Source: Pseudomonadota bacterium (GTDB taxonomy: Bacteria > Pseudomonadota > Gammaproteobacteria > Acidiferrobacterales > UBA6901). From it: 64,000 nt of DNA. Shown one piece after another: positions 8,947-18,001 of the stretch (the first letter of the stretch is position 1; each line of letters starts with the position of its first letter). A program made the position numbers and the translations under genes. The notes under the pieces are model-generated. The model ran no database searches. It was not told the origin of the DNA and was given only the letters and a program-made list of their open reading frames with translations. The stretch is from assembly GCA_021790335.1 (NCBI GenBank), contig JAJYEE010000005.1:1-64000 (forward strand), written 5' to 3'.

Positions 8947-9984
8947 ATGGCAATAACCCGAAAACTGCGTTTGATCGCAGTCGTGGCGGTGCTGGCTATT
9001 GTCGCCGGCGCTGCCTACCTGTACGTCAGGCGTGCCGGCCGGCCTGTGGATGCCCTCACGGTATACGGTTCGATCGACATCCGGGAGATTCAGCTCGCTT
9101 TCAATGACAGCGGCCGCATCGCTGCCATCGCGGTGCAGGAAGGTGACCGTGTGCACCGCGGGCAGCTGCTGGCGAAGCTCGATCCGGCGCGGTTCAGGGA
9201 TGCAGTCGCCCAGGCGCAGGCGAGGCTTGCCGTCGCCCACCAGGTGCTTGCCCGTCTGCTCGCCGGATCGCGTCCGGAGGAAATCAGCGAGGCGCGCGCG
9301 AATGCGGCGGCGGCGCTGGCCGTCTGGCGCAACGCCCAGACGACCTATCGTCGCAATTCCGAGCTCGCGAAGGAACGCTATCTGCCGCAGCAGGCCAGAG
9401 ACGATGCCCGACAAGCACTGACGGTCGCGCGGTCACGCTGGCAGGCAGCCGAGCAGGCTCTGCGGCTGGCCATCAAGGGACCGCGGCTGCAGGACATCGC
9501 TGCCGCCCGCGCCCAGGTGGCGGCCGATACGGCGGCGTTCGCTTTGGCACACAAGGAGCTGGCCGATACGCATCTCTATGCTCCGGAGAATGGCGTGATC
9601 GACAACCGGATCCTGGAGCCGGGCGACATGACGAGCCCGCAGACCCCGGTGCTGACCCTCGCGCTGGACAATCCGGTGTGGGCGCGGGCCTACGTTCCGG
9701 AGCCTGCCCTGGGCGAGCTGCGCGAGGGCATGCGTGCGGTGATCTCGAGCGACAGTTTCCCCGGCAAGCACTTCGAGGGGTGGGTGGGGTTCGTTTCGCC
9801 GGTCGCGGAATTTACTCCGAAGACGGTGGAGACGGCACAGCTGCGCACCGAGCTCGTCTATCGCATGCGGGTCTATGCCTGCAACCCGCAGGGCGAGTTG
9901 CGTCTCGGCATGCCGGTCACGGTGACCATCCCCCTTCCGGGTCGCCCGGCCCAGGGCCAATCGATCCACCCCTGTGCCCGTTGA
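8947..9984 (+). CDS. HlyD/YbhG-type periplasmic adaptor (membrane fusion protein)
   Basis: A 345-residue membrane fusion protein connecting the ABC-2 exporter to the TolC-like duct. It has one N-terminal membrane anchor (about 9-26), the first half of a lipoyl domain (SGRIAAIAVQEGDRVHRGQ), an Ala/Arg-rich coiled-coil hairpin (about 80-200), and the second lipoyl half with beta-barrel (TSPQTPVLTLALDNPVWAR onward). ATG 8947 follows AAGGAA at good spacing; an upstream in-frame start at 8857 would lie inside the TolC gene. The next gene starts within four bases of the stop. The order matches E. coli ybhGFSR, with a TolC partner added here. Confidence 0.9.
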   Translation: MAITRKLRLIAVVAVLAIVAGAAYLYVRRAGRPVDALTVYGSIDIREIQLAFNDSGRIAAIAVQEGDRVHRGQLLAKLDPARFRDAVAQAQARLAVAHQVLARLLAGSRPEEISEARANAAAALAVWRNAQTTYRRNSELAKERYLPQQARDDARQALTVARSRWQAAEQALRLAIKGPRLQDIAAARAQVAADTAAFALAHKELADTHLYAPENGVIDNRILEPGDMTSPQTPVLTLALDNPVWARAYVPEPALGELREGMRAVISSDSFPGKHFEGWVGFVSPVAEFTPKTVETAQLRTELVYRMRVYACNPQGELRLGMPVTVTIPLPGRPAQGQSIHPCAR

Positions 9985-9987
9985 TCC

Positions 9988-11727
9988 ATGGCAACGGGCG
10001 CCCTGGTGTTCAAGGACGTGGACAAGCGCTTCGCGGCGGGCGGCGGACGCATCACCGAGGCGCTGAAGGGGCTCAGTGTCGAGATCGCGGCAGGCGTCAT
10101 TACCGGTCTTCTCGGACCGGACGGCGCCGGCAAAACCACCCTGATGCGCCTGGCCGCGGGGCTGTTGCTGCCTGATCGCGGACAGATTTCGGTATTCGGG
10201 CACGACGCCACGAGCGAGGCGCGCGCCTCCTCCGGATCGATCGGATACATGCCGCAGCGCTTCGGTCTCTACGAAGATCTGACCGTACGCGAGAATCTGG
10301 AACTGTACGCCGACCTCCAGGGGCTTGCGGGCGATGCGCGTTCGGCGCGCTATGACGAACTGCTGGCGATGACCGCGCTCGGGCCGTTCGGAACGCGCCG
10401 GGCCGGTGCACTGTCCGGCGGCATGAAGCAGAAGCTCGGGCTCGCGTGCGTATTGCTGGGCACGCCGCGACTGCTGCTTCTCGATGAGCCGACGGTCGGC
10501 GTGGACCCGATTTCCCGCCGCGAGCTGTGGATCATCATCGAGCGTCTCGCGCGGGAAGGGGTCACGGTGCTGATGAGCACGGCTTACCTTGATGAGGCGG
10601 AACGCTGTCAGGATCTCGTGATGCTGAACGAAGGCAGACTGCTCGGCCAGGCCGGTCCGGAATCGTTTCGCGCGCCGCTCGTGGGGCGGTCCTTTCTGGT
10701 GCGTGCTGCGGATGGCGGGCGCCGCCGGTTGCAGCAGCAGCTCGCGCACCGGACCGGTGTCATCGACGCGCAGCTGCAGGCGAGCGAGGTCCGGGTCATT
10801 CTGTCTGAAGGTGCAACGCCGCAACCCGAACCCGGGGAGATCTGGGAGCAGGCGGTTCCGCGCGTCGAAGACGCTTTCGTCGCCCTGCTGCAGGGCGGAC
10901 GTATTCGGCTGAAGCGTGAGGCTGCCGCAGTGGGTCCAGCTTCCGAACCGGTCCGGCTGCCTCCAGGCGTGGTGATCACAGCCCGGGATCTGCGGCGTTC
11001 CTTCGGAACATTCGAGGCCGTCAAGGGGGTGAGTTTCGACGTATCCACCGGGGAGGTATTCGGGCTTCTCGGCGCCAACGGTGCCGGCAAAACCACGGCA
11101 TTCCGCATGCTTTGCGGACTGCTTCTGCCCACGGCGGGCAAGCTGAGCGTCGCCGGGGCCGACATGTATCACGCCGGCGCGTCGGCGCGCCAGCGCATCG
11201 GCTATGTGTCGCAGCGCTTCGTTCTTTATGGCAACCTGAGCGTGGCGCAGAATCTGCAATTCTTCGCCGGGGTCTATGGTCTCGGACGTGCGGCGCTCGA
11301 TGCGCGCCTGCGCTGGGCCGAGGAGGAGTTCGATCTCGGACCGTACCGTTCGGTTAATGCCAGCGCGCTGTCGGTCGGCTACAAACAGCGGCTCGCGCTG
11401 GCCTGTGCGCTGCTCCATGAGCCGCAGATCCTGTTTCTGGATGAACCGACCTCCGGCGTGGATCCGCTCGCGCGCCGCGAGTTCTGGGAGCGCATCAATG
11501 CCTTGGCGCACGACGGTGTCACGGTGATGGTCACTACCCATTTCATGGAGGAGGCCGAGTATTGCGACCGCCTGGTGCTCATGTCGCAAGGCGAGGTGCT
11601 TGCATCCGGCACGCCACCGGAGATCCGTCGCCTCGCTCAGACCCCGGAGCGGCCGGAGCCGACGATGGAAGATGCATTCATCGTGCTGATCGCGGAACAT
11701 GAGCAGAGCATCCGGAGAGCCTCATGA
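9988..11727 (+). CDS. ybhF: Fused double ABC ATPase (YbhF-like)
   Basis: A 579-residue cytoplasmic protein with two ABC nucleotide-binding domains in one chain. Domain 1 (about 1-230) has Walker A GPDGAGKTT, signature LSGGMKQK and Walker B LLLLDEPTVGVDP. Domain 2 (about 325-560) has GANGAGKTT, the variant signature LSVGYKQR and ILFLDEPTSGVDP. It should power the two permeases encoded next. The start is four bases after the adaptor stop, and the end overlaps the next ATG as ATGA. The E. coli YbhFSR counterpart has been linked to drug and sodium efflux; the substrate here cannot be told from sequence. Confidence 0.93.
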   Translation: MATGALVFKDVDKRFAAGGGRITEALKGLSVEIAAGVITGLLGPDGAGKTTLMRLAAGLLLPDRGQISVFGHDATSEARASSGSIGYMPQRFGLYEDLTVRENLELYADLQGLAGDARSARYDELLAMTALGPFGTRRAGALSGGMKQKLGLACVLLGTPRLLLLDEPTVGVDPISRRELWIIIERLAREGVTVLMSTAYLDEAERCQDLVMLNEGRLLGQAGPESFRAPLVGRSFLVRAADGGRRRLQQQLAHRTGVIDAQLQASEVRVILSEGATPQPEPGEIWEQAVPRVEDAFVALLQGGRIRLKREAAAVGPASEPVRLPPGVVITARDLRRSFGTFEAVKGVSFDVSTGEVFGLLGANGAGKTTAFRMLCGLLLPTAGKLSVAGADMYHAGASARQRIGYVSQRFVLYGNLSVAQNLQFFAGVYGLGRAALDARLRWAEEEFDLGPYRSVNASALSVGYKQRLALACALLHEPQILFLDEPTSGVDPLARREFWERINALAHDGVTVMVTTHFMEEAEYCDRLVLMSQGEVLASGTPPEIRRLAQTPERPEPTMEDAFIVLIAEHEQSIRRAS

Positions 11728-12836
11728 ACCGGATGCGGCTGCGCGGCCTCATTCGCAAGGAATTCCTGCAGATCATGCGCGATCCGTCGGCGATCGCCAT
11801 CGCCGTGGTTCTGCCGTTCGTCCTGCTGCTGCTTTTCGGATACGGTGTATCGCTCAACGCGCGGCGCGTGCCGCTGGCGCTGGTTGCGCCGCGCTCGCCG
11901 CAGGCGCAGGAACTTCTGGGGGGGTTCGAGCACTCGCCCTATTTCGTGCCGCGGCGCTACGCGACCATGGCGGCGGCGACTCATGCGCTCGTCCGCCGCC
12001 GGGTGGAAGGCATCGTGTGGCTGCGCAGTGACTTCGGGCGCCACGTGCTGGCACGGGGCAATGCGGGCATCGGCGTGTTCGTCAACGGTGTCGACGCCAA
12101 CAATGCCGGTCTGCTCGAGGCCTACATCCGCGGAGTGTGGCTCGGCTGGCTTTCTCGCCAGGCGCAGGCCCAGGGCAGTACGCTCAGTGTTCCGGTCACG
12201 GTGGAGCAGCGCATCTGGTTCAATGCGGCGTTGCGCAGCCGCAATTATCTGGTGCCCGGCCTGATTGCCATCGTCATGACCCTGATCGGCGCGCTGCTCA
12301 CCGCGCAAGTGGTGTCGCGCGAATGGGAACGCGGGACCATGGAGGCGCTTATGGCCACTCCGGTCAGCATGGCCGACATTCTGCTGAGCAAGCTCATCCC
12401 CTATTTCGCGCTCGGCATGGTGGGAACGGCGCTGTCGGTGGCGATGGCGGTGTGGCTGTTCACGGTCCCGCTCCGGGGTACGCTGCTTGTCCTGTTTTCG
12501 GCGTCCGGGCTGTTTCTGCTTGTCGCGCTGGGCATGGGACTGCTCATATCGACGGTTGCCAAGAACCAGTTCGTATCGGCGACGATCGCCATCGTTACGA
12601 CCTTTCTGCCCGCGTTCATCCTGTCGGGCTTCATCTTTGATCTGAACTCGATGCCGTGGCCGGTCCGCCTCCTGACGCATATCGTCGCCGCCCGATATTT
12701 CGTCGCCATCCTTCAGACGGTATTCGGTGCGGGCGATTTATGGCCGGTGGTTCTGGCCAATGCAGCCGCCCTGTGCGTCATGGCGGCCTTCTTTCTCGGC
12801 CTCACCTGGCGGCTGTCGCGCAAGCGTCTGGACTGA
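11724..12836 (+). CDS. ybhS: ABC-2 permease (YbhS-like)
   Basis: A 370-residue ABC-2 permease. One helix near the N terminus (about 21-40) follows the family's RKEFLQIMRDP start. A large periplasmic loop comes next, then five helices from about 175 to the C terminus. EWERGTMEALMATPVS is the conserved cytoplasmic coupling region. The start overlaps the ATPase stop. It probably forms a heterodimer with the next permease in the inner membrane. Codon use and spacing match the rest of the operon. Confidence 0.92.
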   Translation: MNRMRLRGLIRKEFLQIMRDPSAIAIAVVLPFVLLLLFGYGVSLNARRVPLALVAPRSPQAQELLGGFEHSPYFVPRRYATMAAATHALVRRRVEGIVWLRSDFGRHVLARGNAGIGVFVNGVDANNAGLLEAYIRGVWLGWLSRQAQAQGSTLSVPVTVEQRIWFNAALRSRNYLVPGLIAIVMTLIGALLTAQVVSREWERGTMEALMATPVSMADILLSKLIPYFALGMVGTALSVAMAVWLFTVPLRGTLLVLFSASGLFLLVALGMGLLISTVAKNQFVSATIAIVTTFLPAFILSGFIFDLNSMPWPVRLLTHIVAARYFVAILQTVFGAGDLWPVVLANAAALCVMAAFFLGLTWRLSRKRLD

Positions 12837-12840
12837 CGCC

Positions 12841-13950
12841 ATGTGGCCGCGGATCCGGGCTTTGGTCATAAAGGAATTTCTGGCGCTGCTGCGGGACAAA
12901 GTGGCCAGAATGACGATGATTGTGCCGCCACTGCTGCAGCTGGTCATTTTTGGTTATGCCGCGACGTTCAACATCCGGGACATTCCTTACGCCGTATACG
13001 ACCAGGATGGCGGCGCGGCGTCACACGAACTGCTGGCGCGTTTCGAGGGATCTTCGTTTTTCCGCCGCAAGGCGGTACTTACCGCCGAACGCCAGATCGC
13101 ACCGGCGATCGACGACAAGCGCGTGCTGCTGGTCATTCACATCGGCCCGCAGTTCAGTCGCGATCTGCTGGCACACCGTCCGGCCCGGATCCAGGTGATC
13201 ATCGATGGCAGAAACTCCAATACCGCGGCGCTCGCGGGTAACTACGTGAATGAGGTGGTGCAGGGGTTCGAAACCGAATGGGCCGCGACGCATGGCTGGC
13301 AGGCACCTCCCGCGCAGCTTGTCGTGCGCTCCTGGTTCAATCCGGATCTGCTGTCCCGCTGGTTCATCGTCCCCGGGATTATCGGGTTGCTCACGCTGGT
13401 GGTCACCTTGCTGGCGACCGGGCTGTCGGTGGCGCGCGAGCGGGAAAGTGGCACGTTCGATCAGTTGCTGGTTACGCCGCTGGGGTCGGCCGAAATCCTG
13501 CTCGGCAAGTCCGTCCCGGGATTTGTCATCGGGTTGATGGAGGCGACCGTGATCCTGGTTGCGGCTGTATTCTGGTTCGACGTGCCCTTCACGGGCAGCC
13601 TGGTGGCACTGTATCTGGGACTTGTCGTATTTCTGCTCTCCGGCATTGGAATCGGCCTGATGATTTCGTCCATGTCCGTGACCCAGCAGCAGGGGGCGCT
13701 CGGGGTTTTCCTGTTCATGGTCCCGGCGGTGATTCTTTCGGGATTTGCCACACCCATCGCCAACATGCCCGTGGCGGTGCAGTATCTGACTTACCTCGAT
13801 CCACTGCGCTATTTCCTGGTGATTCTGCGGGGTACCTTCCTCCAGGGCGACGGCGCCGGCGTGCTCGGATCGCAGTACGCCGGGCTCGCGGTACTCGCAC
13901 TCGCCAGCATGACGCTCGCCGCCTGGCTTTTCCGCCACCGCATGTCCTGA
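12841..13950 (+). CDS. ybhR: ABC-2 permease (YbhR-like)
   Basis: A 369-residue second ABC-2 permease, paralogous to its upstream neighbour. It has N-terminal KEFLALLRDK, one helix at about 24-42, a periplasmic loop, then five C-terminal helices. The coupling motif ERESGTFDQLLVTPL is typical. I chose ATG 12841, four bases after the ybhS stop, because the protein then aligns with its family start; the frame is open further upstream inside ybhS. It is the last gene of the exporter operon. About 390 non-coding bases follow before the fermentation operon. Confidence 0.92.
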   Translation: MWPRIRALVIKEFLALLRDKVARMTMIVPPLLQLVIFGYAATFNIRDIPYAVYDQDGGAASHELLARFEGSSFFRRKAVLTAERQIAPAIDDKRVLLVIHIGPQFSRDLLAHRPARIQVIIDGRNSNTAALAGNYVNEVVQGFETEWAATHGWQAPPAQLVVRSWFNPDLLSRWFIVPGIIGLLTLVVTLLATGLSVARERESGTFDQLLVTPLGSAEILLGKSVPGFVIGLMEATVILVAAVFWFDVPFTGSLVALYLGLVVFLLSGIGIGLMISSMSVTQQQGALGVFLFMVPAVILSGFATPIANMPVAVQYLTYLDPLRYFLVILRGTFLQGDGAGVLGSQYAGLAVLALASMTLAAWLFRHRMS

Positions 13951-14338
13951 GGTGCGGGCAACGCTGTCCACCAGCGGCGATCCGCAGCGACCGATGCGCC
14001 GGCATGAGGCGACGGATTCTTGGATTGTCGGCAAGATCAAAAGCGCACCCGCGCCGGGTCTCGATGCATCGAGCGCGGTCGCGTTGTCGTGTCAGAGGCA
14101 ATCCGCCGCGGCAATTCAGCCACCTGGCCGAGGGGGAACAGCCGGGTTTTCGCCGCAGGCATCACCGTGCATCGGGGCGTGAATTTTGATGAGGATCAAT
14201 GTTCAGCGGGTCCGCTCAGGTATCGTGGGGCATCGGGAAAAATTCCCCGCGCGCGATGGCACGCTGCCCTGCTGGACTGTCAGCCTGCGGGTTGGGGAGC
14301 GCGCAGTCCGGCGGGTTGCAGGTCATCGACGGCGGCGC
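13951..14338. other. Regulatory intergenic region before ackA
   Basis: No gene is supported in these 388 bases. The right half carries the FNR/ANR-type site and promoter listed separately. A perfect 14-bp palindrome, CTCGATGCATCGAG, lies at 14060-14073 and could be a second operator. No terminator is visible for the upstream exporter operon. Confidence 0.5.
14186..14226 (+). promoter_or_regulatory. FNR/ANR-type class II promoter of ackA-xfp-glgP
   Basis: TTGAT-GAGG-ATCAA (14186-14199) is a perfect match to the FNR/ANR consensus TTGAT-N4-ATCAA. A -10-like TATCGT (14221-14226, 4 of 6) lies downstream. With +1 near 14233 the site is centred at about -40.5, the usual activating (class II) position. 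The leader to the ackA ATG is about 105 bases. This predicts induction at low oxygen. Confidence 0.75.
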
Positions 14339-15448
14339 ATGAACATACTGACGGTAAACTGCGGCAGTTCTTCGGTGCGCCTTGCGGCCTTCAGGAGTGC
14401 GGGCGAAGGCCGGCTGGAAATGTTTGCGGCGGTGCATGCGGATCTGACAACCGCGGCGGATGAGGATTTTCTCGCGCGCTTTATCGCACAGTACGGGCTG
14501 GCGGATGTTTCCGTGGTGGCCCACCGTGTCGTGCATGGCGGCGCCCTGCTGGTGGAATCGCGTTGCGTGGACAAGGCGGTCGAGCGCGAGATCGAGCGGC
14601 TCGAGCCGCTGGCGCCCCTGCATAACGAGCAGGCGCTGCGCTGGATACGTTCGTGCCGCACGCGCTTCGGATCTGGCATACCGCAGGTTGCGGTATTCGA
14701 TACGGCGTTCTATTCCAATCTGCCCGATGCCGCGCGCAGCTACGCGCTGCCGCGACTGATGACGGAGAAATACCGGTTGCGGCGCTACGGGTTCCACGGG
14801 CTTGCCCACCGGGCCATGTGGCGGCGATGGACGCAGCTGCACGAGGCGCGCGCCGGGCGCGGCCGGATCATCAGTCTGCAGCTCGGCTCCGGCTGCTCGG
14901 TGACCGCCATCCGGGACGGGGCGGCGCTCGATACCTCGATGGGGTTCTCGCCCCTGGAGGGCTTAGTCATGGCCACCCGCTGCGGGGATATTGACGCGGG
15001 GCTGCTCACCTATCTGCAGCGCAACGAGAAATTGACGCCGGACCAGACGGACCGAATGCTGGAGAAGCAGTCGGGACTTCTTGGCGTGTCGGGCGTGAGC
15101 GGCGATATGCGAGAGCTGCTTGCCGACGACGGCGCGCGGGCGCGGCTGGCGATCGATCTTTTCTGCTATCGAGCACGCAAGTATCTCGGTGCGTACCTCG
15201 CGGTACTGGGAGGAACCGAAGGCATCGTGTTCGGTGGCGGCATCGGTGAGCATGCGCCGCAGGTGCGCGAGCGCATCCTATCCGGCATGGAATGGTGCGG
15301 GGTCACGCTGGATCGGACCGCAAACGGCGCGGGCGGCGGCGAGCGGCGCATCAGCAGCGCCCAAAGCGCCGTGGATGTCTGGGTTTTCGCGGTGGATGAG
15401 GCCGGGGAACTTGCCCGCGAGGCGCTCGCGGTCATGGCGCGGCGGTGA
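14339..15448 (+). CDS. ackA: Acetate kinase, divergent phosphoketolase-linked form
   Basis: Converts acetyl-phosphate and ADP to acetate and ATP. The 369-residue protein is a little short for the family (about 400). Family motifs are kept: NCGSSSVR (7-14), AHRVVHGG (61-68), PLHN with His95, FDTAF with Asp121, YGFHG with His153, [11 protein letters not shown] (198-208), TRCGDID with Arg214, and GGGIGE with Glu304. The usual HLGNG is QLGSG, so the conserved His is Gln181, and the first-motif Lys is Arg14. These changes may alter phosphoryl-donor handling. ATG 14339 has only a weak ribosome site. Longer starts would run into the FNR/ANR promoter. It heads an operon with phosphoketolase, which supplies its substrate. 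Confidence 0.85.
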   Translation: MNILTVNCGSSSVRLAAFRSAGEGRLEMFAAVHADLTTAADEDFLARFIAQYGLADVSVVAHRVVHGGALLVESRCVDKAVEREIERLEPLAPLHNEQALRWIRSCRTRFGSGIPQVAVFDTAFYSNLPDAARSYALPRLMTEKYRLRRYGFHGLAHRAMWRRWTQLHEARAGRGRIISLQLGSGCSVTAIRDGAALDTSMGFSPLEGLVMATRCGDIDAGLLTYLQRNEKLTPDQTDRMLEKQSGLLGVSGVSGDMRELLADDGARARLAIDLFCYRARKYLGAYLAVLGGTEGIVFGGGIGEHAPQVRERILSGMEWCGVTLDRTANGAGGGERRISSAQSAVDVWVFAVDEAGELAREALAVMARR

Positions 15449-15501
15449 GAGGGCCGTGTAGGTGCATCGTCTGGCGGATGGAGCAGTCTGGAGGGGTGAA
15501 C

Positions 15502-17925
15502 ATGAAGGAAACCGAAGATACAGTCTCCGGAGGCAGCAAAGGAACCAGGCACCGCACAGCCGCCGCCGGTCCGCTGTCGGCCGAGGAGTTGCGCAAGATG
15601 GACGCCTACTGGCGAGCGGCCAATTATCTGTCGATCGGCCAGATCTATCTGGTCGACAATCCGCTGCTTTCAAAGCCGCTCGTGCTCGAACACATCAAGC
15701 CGCGCCTGCTGGGCCACTGGGGGACGACCCCGGGGCTCAATTTCATCTATGTCCATATGAATCGGCTGATCAAGGCGCAGGATCTCAACGTCATCTACGT
15801 TGCTGGCCCCGGGCATGGCGGTCCCGGGCTGGTTGCCAATACCTATCTGGAGGGCAGCTACAGCGAGTTCTATCCCAACATTCCGTGCAATACGGAGGGC
15901 ATGAAGCGGCTGTTCCGGCAGTTTTCCTTTCCGGGGGGCATACCCAGCCATGTGGCGCCGGAAACTCCCGGCTCCATCCACGAGGGCGGAGAGCTTGGTT
16001 ATTCCCTGTCGCATGCATTCGGTGCCGTTTTTGACAATCCGGATCTGCTCGCATGCTGTGTCGTCGGCGACGGGGAAGCCGAGACCGGTCCGCTGGCCAC
16101 GGCGTGGCATTCCAACAAGTTTCTGAATCCGGTACGCGACGGCGCAGTGCTGCCCATTCTTCACCTGAACGGCTACAAGATCGCCAACCCGACGGTGCTT
16201 GCGCGCATAGGCCACGAGGAGCTAGAGAGTCTGCTGACGGGCTACGGCTATCACCCGTATTTCGTGGAAGGTTCGGATCCTGCACTGATGCATCAGCAGA
16301 TGGCGGCCACGCTGGATCGTGCGATTGCGGAAATCAAGGAGATCCAGGACGAGTCGCGGTTGCACGGGGTCGTGCAGCGGCCGCGCTGGCCGGCCATCGT
16401 GCTGCGCTCCCCCAAGGGCTGGACCGCTCCGGCTGAAGTCGACGGAAAGAAGCTGGAAGGCTATTGGCGCGCGCACCAGGTTCCGATCACCGGGATGGAC
16501 AGCAATGCGCAGCGTGTAAAGCTGCTCGAGCAGTGGATGAAAAGTTATCGCCCCGAGGAGCTGTTCGACGGCAACGGGCGACTGCTTCCGGAACTGGCGG
16601 CCCTGGCGCCCACGGGTGACCGGCGCATGGGATCCAACCCTCACGCCAACGGTGGGCTGCTGCTGAAGGAGCTGAACCTGCCTGACCTGAGCGATTACGC
16701 GGTCCCGGTACCGCGGCCAGGCGCGGTACAGGGCGAGTCGACGCGCGTGTCCGGAACATTCCTGCGCGACGTGATGAAGATGAACCAGGCAGCATGCAAT
16801 TTCCGGCTCATGGCCCCGGACGAACTTGTGTCCAACCGGCTCGATGCGCTGCTCGAGGTGACCGGGCGTGCATGGATGGCGGAAACGCTGCCGGAAGACG
16901 ACCGCTTGGCGCGTGATGGCAGGGTGATGGAGATTCTGTCGGAACATACCTGCCAGGGGTGGCTCGAGGGATACCTGCTTACCGGACGTCACGGACTTTT
17001 TACCTGCTACGAGGCGTTCATCCACATCGTGGATTCTATGTTCAACCAGCATGCCAAGTGGCTCAAGGTGAGCAGCAAGGAGATTCCCTGGCGCCGTCCG
17101 ATCGCCTCCCTCAACTACTTGCTTACTTCCCATGTATGGCGCCAGGATCATAACGGCTTTTCCCATCAGGATCCCGGTTTCATCGACCATGTGGTCAACA
17201 AAAAGGCCGATGTGATCCGGGTCTATCTGCCCCCGGATGCCAACACGCTGCTTATAGTCGTGGATTCCTGCCTGCGCAGCCGCAATCGGGTCAACGTGAT
17301 CGTTGCCGGAAAGCAGCCCGAGGCGCAGTGGCTCGATCTGGATGCGGCGCGCAGACACTGCGCCACCGGCATCGGCATCTGGAACTGGGCGAGCAGCGAT
17401 CAGGGCGGAGAGACCGATGTTGTCATGGCCTGTGCCGGGGACGTGCCGACGCTCGAAGTCCTGGCGGCCGTCGACCTGCTGCGGCGGAATCTGCCGCAGC
17501 TTCGCGTCCGCGTGGTGAATGTCGTCGACCTGATGACTCTGCAGCCGAAGGAGGAACATCCGCATGGGCTATCCGACAAGGATTTCGATGCGCTGTTTAC
17601 CCCGGACAAGCCAATCATCTTTGCCTACCACGGGTATCCATGGCTGATTCACCGGCTGACCTATCGGCGCACGAACCATGCAAACATGCATGTGCGCGGC
17701 TACAAGGAAGAGGGAACCACGACTACGCCGTTCGACATGGCGGTGCGCAACGATCTCGACCGCTTCCACCTGGTGGAGGACGTGATTGACCGGGTACCGA
17801 GTCTCGGATATCGCGCAGCCCATCTGAAGCAGGCGATGCGCGACAGGCGTGTCGATCATTTCGAGTATATCCGGCGTCATGGCGAGGACATGCCCGAGGT
17901 GCGTGAGTGGCAATGGTCCTACTGA
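15502..17925 (+). CDS. xfp: Xylulose-5-P/fructose-6-P phosphoketolase
   Basis: A thiamine-diphosphate enzyme that splits xylulose-5-P or fructose-6-P with phosphate into acetyl-phosphate plus glyceraldehyde-3-P or erythrose-4-P. The 807 residues are full length. Signature regions are visible: [12 protein letters not shown] near residue 110 and [12 protein letters not shown] near 190 (TPP/Mg binding), followed by [10 protein letters not shown] 15502 follows GGAGG at good spacing and is preferred over in-frame upstream starts at 15445 and 15478. It lies 53 bases after ackA and 76 before glgP, so all three are probably cotranscribed. With AckA it makes ATP and acetate from sugar phosphates without pyruvate. 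Confidence 0.95.
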   Translation: MKETEDTVSGGSKGTRHRTAAAGPLSAEELRKMDAYWRAANYLSIGQIYLVDNPLLSKPLVLEHIKPRLLGHWGTTPGLNFIYVHMNRLIKAQDLNVIYVAGPGHGGPGLVANTYLEGSYSEFYPNIPCNTEGMKRLFRQFSFPGGIPSHVAPETPGSIHEGGELGYSLSHAFGAVFDNPDLLACCVVGDGEAETGPLATAWHSNKFLNPVRDGAVLPILHLNGYKIANPTVLARIGHEELESLLTGYGYHPYFVEGSDPALMHQQMAATLDRAIAEIKEIQDESRLHGVVQRPRWPAIVLRSPKGWTAPAEVDGKKLEGYWRAHQVPITGMDSNAQRVKLLEQWMKSYRPEELFDGNGRLLPELAALAPTGDRRMGSNPHANGGLLLKELNLPDLSDYAVPVPRPGAVQGESTRVSGTFLRDVMKMNQAACNFRLMAPDELVSNRLDALLEVTGRAWMAETLPEDDRLARDGRVMEILSEHTCQGWLEGYLLTGRHGLFTCYEAFIHIVDSMFNQHAKWLKVSSKEIPWRRPIASLNYLLTSHVWRQDHNGFSHQDPGFIDHVVNKKADVIRVYLPPDANTLLIVVDSCLRSRNRVNVIVAGKQPEAQWLDLDAARRHCATGIGIWNWASSDQGGETDVVMACAGDVPTLEVLAAVDLLRRNLPQLRVRVVNVVDLMTLQPKEEHPHGLSDKDFDALFTPDKPIIFAYHGYPWLIHRLTYRRTNHANMHVRGYKEEGTTTTPFDMAVRNDLDRFHLVEDVIDRVPSLGYRAAHLKQAMRDRRVDHFEYIRRHGEDMPEVREWQWSY

Positions 17926-18001
17926 AGAGGCCCTTAGACCAGCGTGCCGGATCGTGGCCGGCACGAGCGAGGTTTTCCCCATGATCGCCACCAGGAGTCC
18001 G

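Noticed and set aside
9433..11700. A 755-codon open frame opposite the ABC ATPase genes
   Set aside because: Same reason: antisense to two clear transport proteins, with no domain or ribosome site.
14186..14338. Extension of ackA to an upstream start inside the FNR/ANR site
   Set aside because: It would translate the operator and promoter, and the added residues do not match acetate kinases.
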